Below, one piece after another: positions 17,241 through 25,139 of a DNA stretch of 64,000 bases. Every line of letters starts with the position of its first letter. Position 1 is the stretch's first letter. This DNA is from Candidatus Nanopelagicales bacterium (GTDB taxonomy: Bacteria; Actinomycetota; Actinomycetes; S36-B12): assembly GCA_030827125.1 (NCBI GenBank), contig JAURFD010000007.1, positions 62,001 through 126,000 on the forward strand, written 5' to 3'. The notes beneath the pieces are model-generated. The model worked only from the letters and a program-made list of their open reading frames with translations. It made no database searches and had not been told where the DNA came from. The translations under genes and the position numbers were made by a program.

Positions 17241-17900
17241 ATGTCGCTGTTGCCGGCTGCCCCCGATGTGGCCGAGCGCATCGTGCCGAACGCTAAGGTA
17301 CGTGAATCCCTTGCGGCGTATGGAGAATTCCTTGCGAGCGCAGGTGTGGAGCGGGGACTTATCGGGCCCCGTGAGGTCCCGCGGTTGTGGGATCGACACC
17401 TTCTCAACTGTGCCGTCGCCGCGGAACTAGTCCCGGGGGGTGCCCATGTGATCGACGTAGGTTCAGGGGCGGGACTTCCCGGAATCGTGTGGGCGATCGT
17501 TCGTGAGGATGTGCGCATCACCTGCCTTGAGCCCCTTCAACGACGCACCGTTTTCCTTGAAGAGATCGTGGATTCACTCGGTCTGAGCGATCGTGTCTTG
17601 GTAGTCCGGGCTCGTGCCGAGGACGTGGTCCGGGGCCGTGGACCGGTGACGTCCCTGCGCTCCGGTGTGGTGACGGCGCGCGCTGTGGCAGCGCTGGAGA
17701 AACTGGCGGGATGGACCGTTCCCCTACTGGAGCCGGGTGGGGTGCTGCTCGCATTGAAAGGTCGCTCCGCGCCAGAAGAGGTGACGGCAGCCCGCGAAAC
17801 CCTGCGCAAACTCGGGGTGGACGAGGTGGACATCGTTGAGTGCGGAGTCGGGGAGATTGATCCCCCGACGACCGTCGTTCGAGCCTGGAGGACTGCATGA
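17241..17900 (+). CDS. rsmG: 16S rRNA (guanine527-N7)-methyltransferase RsmG
   Basis: A 219-aa SAM-dependent methyltransferase modifying G527 of 16S rRNA; loss gives low-level streptomycin resistance in other bacteria. The SAM-binding motif [17 protein letters not shown] lies at about 72-88, and [10 protein letters not shown], the family's N-terminal marker, at about 47-56. The ATG at 17241 is 10 bp after the jag stop; an upstream in-frame ATG inside jag (17205) adds unrelated residues. The stop overlaps the following reductase start (17897) by 4 nt. Confidence 0.95.
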   Translation: MSLLPAAPDVAERIVPNAKVRESLAAYGEFLASAGVERGLIGPREVPRLWDRHLLNCAVAAELVPGGAHVIDVGSGAGLPGIVWAIVREDVRITCLEPLQRRTVFLEEIVDSLGLSDRVLVVRARAEDVVRGRGPVTSLRSGVVTARAVAALEKLAGWTVPLLEPGGVLLALKGRSAPEEVTAARETLRKLGVDEVDIVECGVGEIDPPTTVVRAWRTA

Positions 17901-18721
17901 CGATCCGTGTGTGTGTTGTGGGAGCGACCGGGTGGACCGGGTCCGCGGTAGCGCGGGGAATTCTGGCATCCGATGACCTTGAACTCGTCAATGCCGTGAC
18001 GCGATCGTCGGCCGGACTCGATCTTGGCGTTGCGTGGGGGGAGAACGAGATCGGCGTGCCGATTCTCGGCGACGTGGGGTCGGCTGCTGCCGCCGTGGAT
18101 GTGGTCGTGGACTACACGTCAGCGACCGCTACCAAGGCCGTAGTTGTGGAGGCACTAGCGTCGGGAGCTGGAGTTGTGGTCGGTTCGTCCGGAATGTCCG
18201 GTACGGACTACAACGAGATCGATGCTCTGGCTCGTGAGTGTGAGCTCGGAGTTGTCGCGGCAGGAAACTTCTCCGTCACCGCTGCTATGGCCAAGGCTGC
18301 CGCGACACTCGTTGCCCCCTTCCTGCCACACCGGGAGATCATCGATTTCGCGTCCTTCAGCAAGCCGGATTCACCGAGTGGCACCGCCCGAGAGTTGGCG
18401 GAGGCCCTCGGTGATATCGGTGCGGCACCGCTGGCACGCCCCATCGCCGATACGGTCGGACACCCTGAGGCCCGGGGAGCCGATATCGGGGGGACCCAGG
18501 TGCACTCGGTCCGACTGCCGGGATTCGTGGTCTCCACCGAGGTCGTCTTCGCGAGGGAGGATGAGCGCCTTGTGATCCGCCACGATGCGGGCGGCACAGC
18601 CGAGCCCTATGTAGCCGGCACTCTGCTGGCGGTCCGAGCAGTGACCGAACTGGTGGGACTTGTCCGCGGGCTGGACACTCTGCTACTGCGTGAGACCCCC
18701 TGGCGCACTAACGAGGGGTAG
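17897..18721 (+). CDS. Divergent DapB-like reductase lacking catalytic histidines
   Basis: A 274-aa protein homologous over its length to 4-hydroxy-tetrahydrodipicolinate reductase: N-terminal Rossmann [17 protein letters not shown], then [39 protein letters not shown] and the C-terminal KPDSPSGTA dipicolinate-binding segment. Canonical DapB has EAHHRHKxDAPSGTA; here the stretch reads [15 protein letters not shown], so both catalytic-site histidines are replaced while the Lys remains. The GxxGRMG nucleotide motif is GATGWTG. It may reduce a different substrate or be a specialised paralogue. It overlaps rsmG by 4 nt, so is co-transcribed with it, and precedes parABS. Confidence 0.75.
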   Translation: MTIRVCVVGATGWTGSAVARGILASDDLELVNAVTRSSAGLDLGVAWGENEIGVPILGDVGSAAAAVDVVVDYTSATATKAVVVEALASGAGVVVGSSGMSGTDYNEIDALARECELGVVAAGNFSVTAAMAKAAATLVAPFLPHREIIDFASFSKPDSPSGTARELAEALGDIGAAPLARPIADTVGHPEARGADIGGTQVHSVRLPGFVVSTEVVFAREDERLVIRHDAGGTAEPYVAGTLLAVRAVTELVGLVRGLDTLLLRETPWRTNEG

Positions 18722-18736
18722 CGGCAGAATGGCGCC

Positions 18737-18946
18737 ATGTCGAAGGACCGCTCAGGCTTGGGTTGGCCTGTTTCACGTGAAACAAGGGGTCAGCCCGACG
18801 GGCGCGGCGAGGATGACCCCTCGGGCGCCGGTGCGGGTGTTTCCCGTGAAACATTGACTGGACTGGGTTGGCCCATCCAGGGGCCGCGCTCAGGTGGGCG
18901 GGACTCACATCCTGGTCACAATGGCTCTCACCAGGTCACACAGTGA
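18737..18946 (+). CDS. Small ORF carrying both parS sites, ending at parA start
   Basis: A 69-aa Gly/Arg/Pro-rich ORF in which each parS encodes VSRET (residues 12-16 and 35-39). Mycobacterial ParA has an N-terminal extension with the same VSRET-x-T-x-x-x-x-P-I pattern; here VSRETLTGLGWPIQG matches it but is in a different frame from the ParA core. The ORF's TGA overlaps the parA GTG (GTGA, 18943-18946). It could be a coupled leader peptide, a split ParA N-terminus, or one half of a frameshifted parA. Protein expression is not established. Confidence 0.45.
   Translation: MSKDRSGLGWPVSRETRGQPDGRGEDDPSGAGAGVSRETLTGLGWPIQGPRSGGRDSHPGHNGSHQVTQ
18769..18784. promoter_or_regulatory. parS: parS centromere site 1 (perfect)
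   Basis: TGTTTCACGTGAAACA matches the universal parS 16-mer bound and CTP-loaded by ParB, without mismatch. It lies 159 bp upstream of parA. Confidence 0.97.
18838..18853. promoter_or_regulatory. parS: parS centromere site 2 (one mismatch)
   Basis: TGTTTCCCGTGAAACA differs from the consensus only at the central A to C. It lies 54 bp after site 1, between dapB-like and parA. Confidence 0.93.
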
Positions 18947-19740
18947 CCCGCATCTTCGCGGTAGCCAACCAAAAGGGTGGCGTCGGCAAGACGACGACGA
19001 CGGTCAATCTCGCGGCGGCGCTCGCCGCTCGTGGTCAGCACGTGCTCGTCGTTGACCTAGACCCGCAAGGCAACGCCTCCACTGCACTCGGCATCGACCA
19101 CCACAGCGGCGTACCCGGTACCTATGAGGTCATCACGCAGGACACTGCCCTGGCGGAGATCGTGCAGGAGTGCCCGGAAGGGGAGGGGCGGTTGTGGCTG
19201 GCCCCAGCGACGATCGACCTCGCCGGTGCGGAGATCGAGTTGGTCTCCATGGTGGCCCGGGAAGGGCGCCTGGATCGGGCCATCCAGCGCTACCTCCCGG
19301 TGTACGCCGAGCAGAAGGGCCACGATGTCGACATCGTCATCATCGACTGCCCACCCAGCCTGGGACTACTCACTCTCAACGCCATGGTGGCCGCACGTGA
19401 AGTGCTGTTGCCGATTCAATGCGAGTACTACGCCCTGGAGGGCGTTTCCCAGCTGCTTCGCACGATCGATCTCGTGACAGCCCACCTGAACCCGGAGCTC
19501 AAGGTGGGAGCAGTCCTGCTCACCATGTACGACGGTCGGACCCGGCTCTCGGCCCAGGTTGTCCAAGAGGTGCGCGCACACTTCGGGGAGGCTGTTCTCC
19601 CCACACTTATCCCCAGGTCGGTTCGACTGTCTGAAGCGCCCTCATTCGGACAAACCGTCCTCGCATATGACCCTGGCTCCTCAGGGGCGCTGGCATACGC
19701 AGAGGCCGCCCGTGAACTCGTGACCAATAATGGACACTGA
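18943..19740 (+). CDS. parA: Chromosome partitioning ATPase ParA
   Basis: A 265-aa Walker-type ATPase that moves ParB-parS complexes along the nucleoid. Deviant Walker A KGGVGKTT (residues 11-18), switch I DLDPQGNAS (about 42-50) and Walker B IIDCPPSLGLLTLNA are intact, and ALEGVSQLLRTI is well conserved. The GTG at 18943 begins VTRIFAVANQKGG; the frame is closed by a stop at 18847, so the usual actinobacterial N-terminal extension is absent in this frame and found instead in the ORF at 18737. parB follows 72 bp later. Confidence 0.96.
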   Translation: MTRIFAVANQKGGVGKTTTTVNLAAALAARGQHVLVVDLDPQGNASTALGIDHHSGVPGTYEVITQDTALAEIVQECPEGEGRLWLAPATIDLAGAEIELVSMVAREGRLDRAIQRYLPVYAEQKGHDVDIVIIDCPPSLGLLTLNAMVAAREVLLPIQCEYYALEGVSQLLRTIDLVTAHLNPELKVGAVLLTMYDGRTRLSAQVVQEVRAHFGEAVLPTLIPRSVRLSEAPSFGQTVLAYDPGSSGALAYAEAARELVTNNGH

Positions 19741-19762
19741 CCCAAATGAATTACCCACACAG

Positions 19763-19771
19763 TTATCCACA
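19763..19771 (+). promoter_or_regulatory. DnaA box between parA and parB
   Basis: TTATCCACA, a perfect consensus DnaA box, lies in the 72-bp parA-parB gap, 41 bp before the parB start. It may link segregation-gene expression to initiation; alternatively it is an incidental oriC-proximal site. Confidence 0.5.
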
Positions 19772-19812
19772 GGGTTAGACACATGCCCTCACCACAACGC
19801 GCAAGGAGCGAC

Positions 19813-20709
19813 ATGGCTGAGCCGCGACGAGGACTAGGACGGGGCCTGGGCGCACTGATCCCCACGGCCGGTGACTCGTCTGGTCACGAGGTCACGAGCG
19901 CGACCTACCTCGAGGTGCCGCCGTCCGACGTCGTGCCCAATCCCCGCCAGCCGCGGCAGGTCTTCGATGAGGACGCCATGGCTGAACTCGTCCACTCCGT
20001 GCGGGAGATTGGCCTACTCCAGCCCGTGGTGGTGCGCCGGCGAGAAGACGGGGCACCCTTTGAGCTCATCGCGGGGGAGCGCCGTTGGCGGGCATGCCAG
20101 CAGGCCGGACTGACCACGATCCCGGTCATCGTTCGTGAGACCGCGGATGACGACCTCCTGCGTGAGGCCCTGCTGGAAAACCTCCACCGCGCGCAACTCA
20201 ATCCCTTGGAGGAGGCGGCGGCGTATCAGCAACTCCTGGCAGATTTCGGTGGTACCCAGGAAGAACTGGCGCAAAAACTCGGTCGCTCGCGCCCGCAGGT
20301 GGCTAACACGCTGCGACTGTTGAAGTTGCCGCCCGCGGTCCAGCGCCGTGTCGCCGCCGGTGTCCTCAGTGCCGGACATGCGCGTGCGCTGCTGTCACTG
20401 GACGATCCGGAGGCGATGGACATTCTGGCGGAACGCATCGTGGCTGAAGGGTTATCGGTGCGGTCAACCGAGGAAATCGTGCTCCTCGGCGATGACGGGG
20501 AGCCCCGCCGCAAGCGAAGCACACGTCGTCGTTCCACAGCTTCGCCACAGATGGCCGAACTCATCGACGTGGTCGCCGGCGAACTTGCTGAGGCGCTGGA
20601 CACCCGCGTTCGCATTGAAGGCGCGAAGACCGTCACCTCGCGTGGGCGCCTGGTCATTGAGTTCGCGGATGCTGAGGATCTTCGACGGATTGTGGATCTG
20701 CTGGAGTAG
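19813..20709 (+). CDS. parB: Chromosome partitioning protein ParB
   Basis: A 298-aa CTPase clamp that binds parS and spreads. The N-terminal ParA-activating motif [13 protein letters not shown] (5-17) and the CTP-binding ParB/Srx fold with GERRWRA (about 91-97) and [16 protein letters not shown] lead to the HTH parS reader [26 protein letters not shown] (about 151-176); dimerisation occurs at the C-terminus. The ATG at 19813 is chosen for its AAGGAG Shine-Dalgarno; an upstream in-frame ATG at 19783 lacks one. It converges on the GntR gene. Confidence 0.97.
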   Translation: MAEPRRGLGRGLGALIPTAGDSSGHEVTSATYLEVPPSDVVPNPRQPRQVFDEDAMAELVHSVREIGLLQPVVVRRREDGAPFELIAGERRWRACQQAGLTTIPVIVRETADDDLLREALLENLHRAQLNPLEEAAAYQQLLADFGGTQEELAQKLGRSRPQVANTLRLLKLPPAVQRRVAAGVLSAGHARALLSLDDPEAMDILAERIVAEGLSVRSTEEIVLLGDDGEPRRKRSTRRRSTASPQMAELIDVVAGELAEALDTRVRIEGAKTVTSRGRLVIEFADAEDLRRIVDLLE

Positions 20710-20733
20710 CCCATATTGCCGGATGAGCCAGCA

Positions 20734-21396
20734 TCAGCTGTGCGGCCGCTGGATCCGCGAGGCGATAAACTCTTCGGCGCTCTGCCGGGTGTGCGCATTG
20801 AGAGCGGCTTCAATGGCGTCGGAGGATCCGGAGGCGACCGCGTCGACAATCCGGCCATGCAAATGCACAGCACGTCCGGGATCACCGCGCATGACCTGAT
20901 CTTGAGCGAGCACCAAGGTGGATAGTGCGTCGACGGTGGGCCAGAGCCGGGTGAGGGTGTCGTTGTGGGACGCGGCCCACATGGCTCGGTGGAACTCGAC
21001 ATGGGCAAGGTGTTGAGCCAGCGGGTCGGGGTTGTGCCCTGCTGCCTCATACGCCGCCCACGCCTGCGCCAACTCACGACATTTGGCGGGGTCGCCCGCA
21101 ATCGTGACCGCGGCAAGGCGATCGAGGGTGAGCCGGGTCTCGGCAAGGTCGCGCACCGCCTGCTCATCCAGGGTGGCCACACTGAATCCGCGATGGGGTT
21201 CCTGCTCGCACAATCCCTCGTGCGTGAGGAGCAAGAGAGCCTCTCGCAGGGTGGGCCGGCTGACGCCGAGTTCGGCCGCGAGGGCAACCTCACGCAGTTT
21301 TTGTCCCGGCTCGACCTGACCCAAGATGATGGAGCGCCGGATGGCAGCCGCGGCACCCTCACGACGGGTGCGGACTTCCGGCACGGAGGCGGTCAT
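20734..21396 (-). CDS. GntR-family (FCD) transcriptional regulator
   Basis: A 220-aa regulator: winged helix at about residues 10-70 (GVSRPTLREALLLLTHEGL as recognition helix) and an all-helical FCD ligand domain with metal-site histidines (VEFHRAMW, AVHLHGRIVDAV). It is divergently transcribed from the FAD oxidoreductase operon, with facing GACAATCT repeats in the gap, so it very probably controls that operon in response to a hydroxyproline-type or D-amino-acid substrate. ATG at 21396 chosen; a TTG at 21414 adds six residues. Confidence 0.9.
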   Translation of the reverse strand: MTASVPEVRTRREGAAAAIRRSIILGQVEPGQKLREVALAAELGVSRPTLREALLLLTHEGLCEQEPHRGFSVATLDEQAVRDLAETRLTLDRLAAVTIAGDPAKCRELAQAWAAYEAAGHNPDPLAQHLAHVEFHRAMWAASHNDTLTRLWPTVDALSTLVLAQDQVMRGDPGRAVHLHGRIVDAVASGSSDAIEAALNAHTRQSAEEFIASRIQRPHS

Positions 21397-21409
21397 GGCA
21401 GAACTGTAA

Positions 21410-21455
21410 GACAATCTTGACCCGGGGTGATACCCGTCGTACCCTCCAGATTGTC
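21410..21455. promoter_or_regulatory. Candidate GntR operators
   Basis: GACAATCT (21410-21417) and its reverse complement AGATTGTC (21448-21455) face each other across the divergent promoter region between gntR and the oxidoreductase gene. TTGTC half-sites are typical of FCD-type GntR regulators. Inferred from position and symmetry. Confidence 0.4.
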
Positions 21456-21492
21456 AAACAAAACGTGTTCCTACACAAGGTTGGGTGGTGCC

Positions 21493-22779
21493 ATGCGCGT
21501 GGTGATCGTCGGGGCGGGCCTGCTTGGCCTGACCCTGGGCTACGAGTTGGCCCGACAAGGGGTCGAGGTCGAGGTCCTTGACGCGCGCGCCTCGGGCCTG
21601 GGCGCCTCGGCTGTGAACGCCGGCTGGGTAGTACCCGCGGCCGGCGGTCCGGTCCCAGCCCCGGGCCTGGTGTTGAAGTCCCTGAAGTGGATGACGCGGA
21701 AGGACTCACCCCTCTACATCAAGCCATCCCTGGATCCGGCGCATGTGCGCTTCATGGTGCGGATGTGGAGCCGGTGCAATGCCCGTGATTTCCGTGAAGG
21801 TTTCGCCGCACAACTCGCTCTCGCGGAGTCCACCAACGACATGCTCGATGACTACGTCCGTGACGGCGTCACCTTCGAGTCGCATTCGGCCGGGCTGCTT
21901 ATGGCCTTTCTCGATCGCCACAACCTCGATCACCATCTCGATGAGCTCGACATCGCGGCATCGTTCGGACTTGATCCGCAAGTGCATCTCGGTGATGCGG
22001 TGCGCGAGATCGAGCCGGCGCTTCGGGATGGGATGGGTGGAGGCATCTACTTCCCCCATGAACGACACCTGGATCCGGTGCAGTTGACTGCAAGTTTGCG
22101 TCGACGCATCACCGAACTGGGCGGAACCATCACCGAGAACGCACCTGTTGACCGCGTGGAGCGACTCGACGATGTGATCGTTGCGGTGCGCAGCGGCGAG
22201 CGTCGGTTCGCGGGCGATTCCTTCGTCGTCGCGGCTGGTGCCTGGAGTGGTCGTGTGAGCGCACTCTTCGGTAGTCCGCTTCCCATCCGACCGGGCAAGG
22301 GTTATGCCGTCGACATCACGCCGCCTCCCGTTTCTCTGCGCGGCGCCATCAATCTGTCTGATGCCAAGGTCGCCGTGACGCCCTATAACGGTCGCCTCCG
22401 ACTGTCGGGAACGATGGAGTTCGCCGGACTCGATGAGGTTGTCAATGACGCCAGGGTGCGGGCCATTGCCGCGGCGCCGACCGCCTACTTCCCCGACTAT
22501 GTCGCACCATCGCCGATTCCGGTCGCCGGTGGTGGAATGCGGCCGATGACGCCGGATGGCTTGCCGATCATCGGCACTTTGCCCGGCACGGACAACGCGT
22601 ACGTCTCGAGCGGTCACGGGATGCTCGGTCTCACTCTCGCGCCCGGAACAGCTCACGCACTCGCCGCCCGCATCCTCGGCGGCGCACTTCCTCCGCGTCT
22701 CCTGCCCTTCGGCCCAGGTCGATTCGTACGCCAGGCAAAGCGCATGCCGGCACTCACCCCCTCAGGAGTTCATCGATGA
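21493..22779 (+). CDS. FAD-dependent D-amino-acid/hydroxyproline oxidoreductase (DadA type)
   Basis: A 428-aa flavoenzyme of the DAO/DadA family. FAD-binding GAGLLGLTLGYELARQG (residues 7-23), SAVNAGWVVP, and C-terminal GMRPMTPDGLPIIG and SSGHGMLGLTLAPGTAHALA are the family hallmarks. In context it is probably a cis-4-hydroxy-D-proline (or D-proline) dehydrogenase forming a pyrroline carboxylate. It starts with ATG at 21493 and is the first gene of a tight operon: the stop overlaps the next start by 4 nt. The exact substrate is inferred. Confidence 0.85.
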   Translation: MRVVIVGAGLLGLTLGYELARQGVEVEVLDARASGLGASAVNAGWVVPAAGGPVPAPGLVLKSLKWMTRKDSPLYIKPSLDPAHVRFMVRMWSRCNARDFREGFAAQLALAESTNDMLDDYVRDGVTFESHSAGLLMAFLDRHNLDHHLDELDIAASFGLDPQVHLGDAVREIEPALRDGMGGGIYFPHERHLDPVQLTASLRRRITELGGTITENAPVDRVERLDDVIVAVRSGERRFAGDSFVVAAGAWSGRVSALFGSPLPIRPGKGYAVDITPPPVSLRGAINLSDAKVAVTPYNGRLRLSGTMEFAGLDEVVNDARVRAIAAAPTAYFPDYVAPSPIPVAGGGMRPMTPDGLPIIGTLPGTDNAYVSSGHGMLGLTLAPGTAHALAARILGGALPPRLLPFGPGRFVRQAKRMPALTPSGVHR

Positions 22780-23657
22780 GCATCACCGGCATTCAGGTCG
22801 CACTCGTCACGCCCTTCCACGCGGACGGCAGCATCGATGATTCGGGCATCGCACATCATGTCGACCGGATGGTCGAGGCCGGAATCCACGGGCTGGTACC
22901 CCTGGGAACCACCGGTGAATTCACGACGATGACCCATGATGAGCGTCGCCATGTGACCGACGCCGTCATCGAAGCTGCGGCGGGACGAGCCAAGGTTCTT
23001 CCCCACACCGGTGCTCAATCGACCGAGGAGACCATTGAACTCAGCCGGCATGCACAGCAGGCCGGAGCGGCAGGGGTCATGATCGTGCCGCCGTACTACG
23101 ACCCGCTGCGGCTGAACGAACTTCACGCGCATCTGCGAGCCGTCGGTGAAGCGATCGACATTCCGATCGTCTACTACAACGTTCCCGGCGCGACTGGCAT
23201 TCGTCTCACCGCGGCCGAACTCGCCGACCTCGGCGATATCCCGAACGTGGACTACATCAAAGACACCAGCGGGGATTTCAGCACGGTGACGGCGATGCTC
23301 ATCGGCTATGCCGACCGCATCACCCTCTTTAACGGGTGGGACACGCTGACCTTCGGCGCTCTCGCCACCGGAGCGAAAGGCTCGGTCTGGGGAATGGCGA
23401 ATCTGCTCCCTGAGCAAGCCGTTCGACTCTTTGAGGCCCTTGCCGTGAAGGGTGACCTCGCCGAGGGTCGGCGCCTGTGGAACGGACTATGGCGGGTGAA
23501 CGATCTCTTGGAATCGCACAACTATGTGGCGGCGATCAAGGGCGGCCTCGAGGCAATCGGCGAATCTGCCGGTCCGGTTCGAGCGCCAATCCAAGAGGTC
23601 ACTGCCGAGGTCCGCGACGAGATCGGGGCGGCCGTACGGCAGGCTCAGCAACTGTGA
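22776..23657 (+). CDS. DapA-family lyase/deaminase (dihydrodipicolinate synthase-like)
   Basis: A 293-aa (beta/alpha)8 class I aldolase. Schiff-base Lys is in VDYIKDTSGD (about residue 165) and the catalytic Tyr in PIVYYNVPGATG (about 137); GTTGEFTT near 46 is the carboxylate-binding loop. In hydroxyproline operons this family provides 1-pyrroline-4-hydroxy-2-carboxylate deaminase, making 2-oxoglutarate semialdehyde. Position between the flavoenzyme and the epimerase supports that role over lysine synthesis. ATGA overlap upstream, GTGA overlap downstream. Confidence 0.85.
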   Translation: MSITGIQVALVTPFHADGSIDDSGIAHHVDRMVEAGIHGLVPLGTTGEFTTMTHDERRHVTDAVIEAAAGRAKVLPHTGAQSTEETIELSRHAQQAGAAGVMIVPPYYDPLRLNELHAHLRAVGEAIDIPIVYYNVPGATGIRLTAAELADLGDIPNVDYIKDTSGDFSTVTAMLIGYADRITLFNGWDTLTFGALATGAKGSVWGMANLLPEQAVRLFEALAVKGDLAEGRRLWNGLWRVNDLLESHNYVAAIKGGLEAIGESAGPVRAPIQEVTAEVRDEIGAAVRQAQQL

Positions 23658-24739
23658 CCCTGCACCTCACCGCGATCGAGGCCCATGCCGAGGGCGAACC
23701 CGGCCGAGTCCTCGTCGACGTCGATGCGCTGGTCCCCGGGGGCACCATCGCTGAGCGTTTTGCCTACGCGGAGCAGAATCTGCAGTGGCTACGGCGCCTG
23801 GTGTTGCATGAGCCACGCGGGTACCCCGGGCTGTGCTCGGTCTTGACGCTCACCCCGTCGGATCCCTCGGCTGATGTCGCGATCATCGTCATGGAGCAGG
23901 GCGCCTTCACGCCAATGTCCGGCAGCAACACCATCTGTTCGGTCACGGCGTTGCTGGAGACCGGCCGGATCCCGATGGTCGAACCGGTCACGACGGTGAC
24001 GGTGGAGACCGCGGTGGGTCTCGTGCAGGTTCAGGCGGAGTGCGTGGGCGGCAAGGTGATCGGTATCACCATTGAGAACGTGCCGGCGTTTGCCGTGCAT
24101 GTCGGCGTACCGCTCGAGATCCCGGTTGACCCGCGGACCGAACCAGGGACCGAGTGGGGGCAGACGCGTACCGTTTCGGTTGATGTTGCCTTCGGCGGTC
24201 AGTTCTTCGTGCTCGCTCGGGCTGAGGATCTCGGCGTGGGACTGACCGCGGCAGATGTCCCGGCGCTCCAGAGTGTGGGCGCGCGGCTGAAACTGGCGGT
24301 GAACCAGCAGTACCCCGTGAGCCATCCACTCAACCCGGGGATCAACACGACCAACCTGGTGATGATCACCGGGCCCGGAGACGACCGCGGCGCCGATGGC
24401 AATAACGCCATGGTGATGGCCACGGATCGTCTGAGCGACGACCCCGCCACGTGGACGGGGGCGCTCGACCGCTCACCGTGCGGCACCGGCACCTGTGCGC
24501 GCATGGCGATCATGCATGCGCGCGGCGAACTCGCGATCGGCCAGCCCTTTGTCCACCGCGGCATGCTGGACACGACCTTCACCGGTCGACTGATCGGGGA
24601 GACCATCGTGGGTGATCGGCCCGCGGTCCTGCCGACGATCACCGGCCGTGGCTGGGTGACGGGTCGGTCGGAGTGGGTGCTGGACGATAGCGATCCCTTC
24701 CCCGAGGGCTACACCATCGGCGACATCTGGCCGGCGTAG
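23654..24739 (+). CDS. Proline racemase/4-hydroxyproline epimerase family, Ser-Cys type
   Basis: A 361-aa member of the proline racemase superfamily. The N-terminal TAIEAHAEGEPGRV and RGYPGLCSVL match the fold. The first active-site position is Ser in PMSGSNTI, where racemases have PMCGxxTI; the second is Cys in RSPCGTGTCARMA. Such Ser-Cys members act on hydroxyprolines (epimerase or dehydratase), so the reaction is not certain. It would convert trans-4-hydroxy-L-proline to its cis-D form for the flavoenzyme encoded upstream. GTG start overlaps the previous stop (GTGA). Confidence 0.82.
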   Translation: MTLHLTAIEAHAEGEPGRVLVDVDALVPGGTIAERFAYAEQNLQWLRRLVLHEPRGYPGLCSVLTLTPSDPSADVAIIVMEQGAFTPMSGSNTICSVTALLETGRIPMVEPVTTVTVETAVGLVQVQAECVGGKVIGITIENVPAFAVHVGVPLEIPVDPRTEPGTEWGQTRTVSVDVAFGGQFFVLARAEDLGVGLTAADVPALQSVGARLKLAVNQQYPVSHPLNPGINTTNLVMITGPGDDRGADGNNAMVMATDRLSDDPATWTGALDRSPCGTGTCARMAIMHARGELAIGQPFVHRGMLDTTFTGRLIGETIVGDRPAVLPTITGRGWVTGRSEWVLDDSDPFPEGYTIGDIWPA

Positions 24740-24770
24740 ACATCGCATCCCAGCGACGTAGGGTGGAGTC

Positions 24771-25139
24771 ATGCGGCCGCTGATGATCTTCGACGGGGAT
24801 TGTGGATTCTGTACGGCGTCGGTCAATGTGATTCGACGGTTCATCAGGCCGCGTTGCGATATCGAGCCGTGGCAGCGCACGGACATCGCACGGTTCGGAC
24901 TGACCGAGGCCGAGTGCACTCAGGCGGTGCAGTTTGTGGATGCCGATGAGCACCTCACGTCGGGAAGCCGAGCAGTGATGGCCATGCTTCGCACCGCGCC
25001 AGTGCCGTGGCCGCTTATTGGTGCGGTCGGGGACCTGCCCGGGATTGCGTTCGTAGCCGACAGGACCTACCGCTGGATTGCGCAAAACCGGTACCGGCTT
25101 CCCGGGTCGACCCCGGCGTGCGCCGTCGATGCTGCCTGA
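24771..25139 (+). CDS. DCC family protein (DUF393)
   Basis: A 122-aa thioredoxin-like protein opening with MIFDGDCGFCTASVNVIRRF (residues 5-24), the DxDCxxC signature that names the DCC family of putative thiol-disulfide oxidoreductases. Later WQRTD and SGSRAVMAML are also family features. The physiological partner is unknown. It starts 31 bp after the epimerase and overlaps the DUF2071 gene by 11 nt, so may be the downstream end of the same transcript. Confidence 0.85.
   Translation: MRPLMIFDGDCGFCTASVNVIRRFIRPRCDIEPWQRTDIARFGLTEAECTQAVQFVDADEHLTSGSRAVMAMLRTAPVPWPLIGAVGDLPGIAFVADRTYRWIAQNRYRLPGSTPACAVDAA

Noticed and set aside
18868-18942. N-terminal extension of ParA from a TTG codon
   Set aside because: These 25 residues have no ParA similarity, and the GTG at 18943 gives a normal start before the Walker A motif.
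21706-22656. 316-aa minus-strand frame
   Set aside because: Shadow of the FAD oxidoreductase; low-complexity His/Arg composition.
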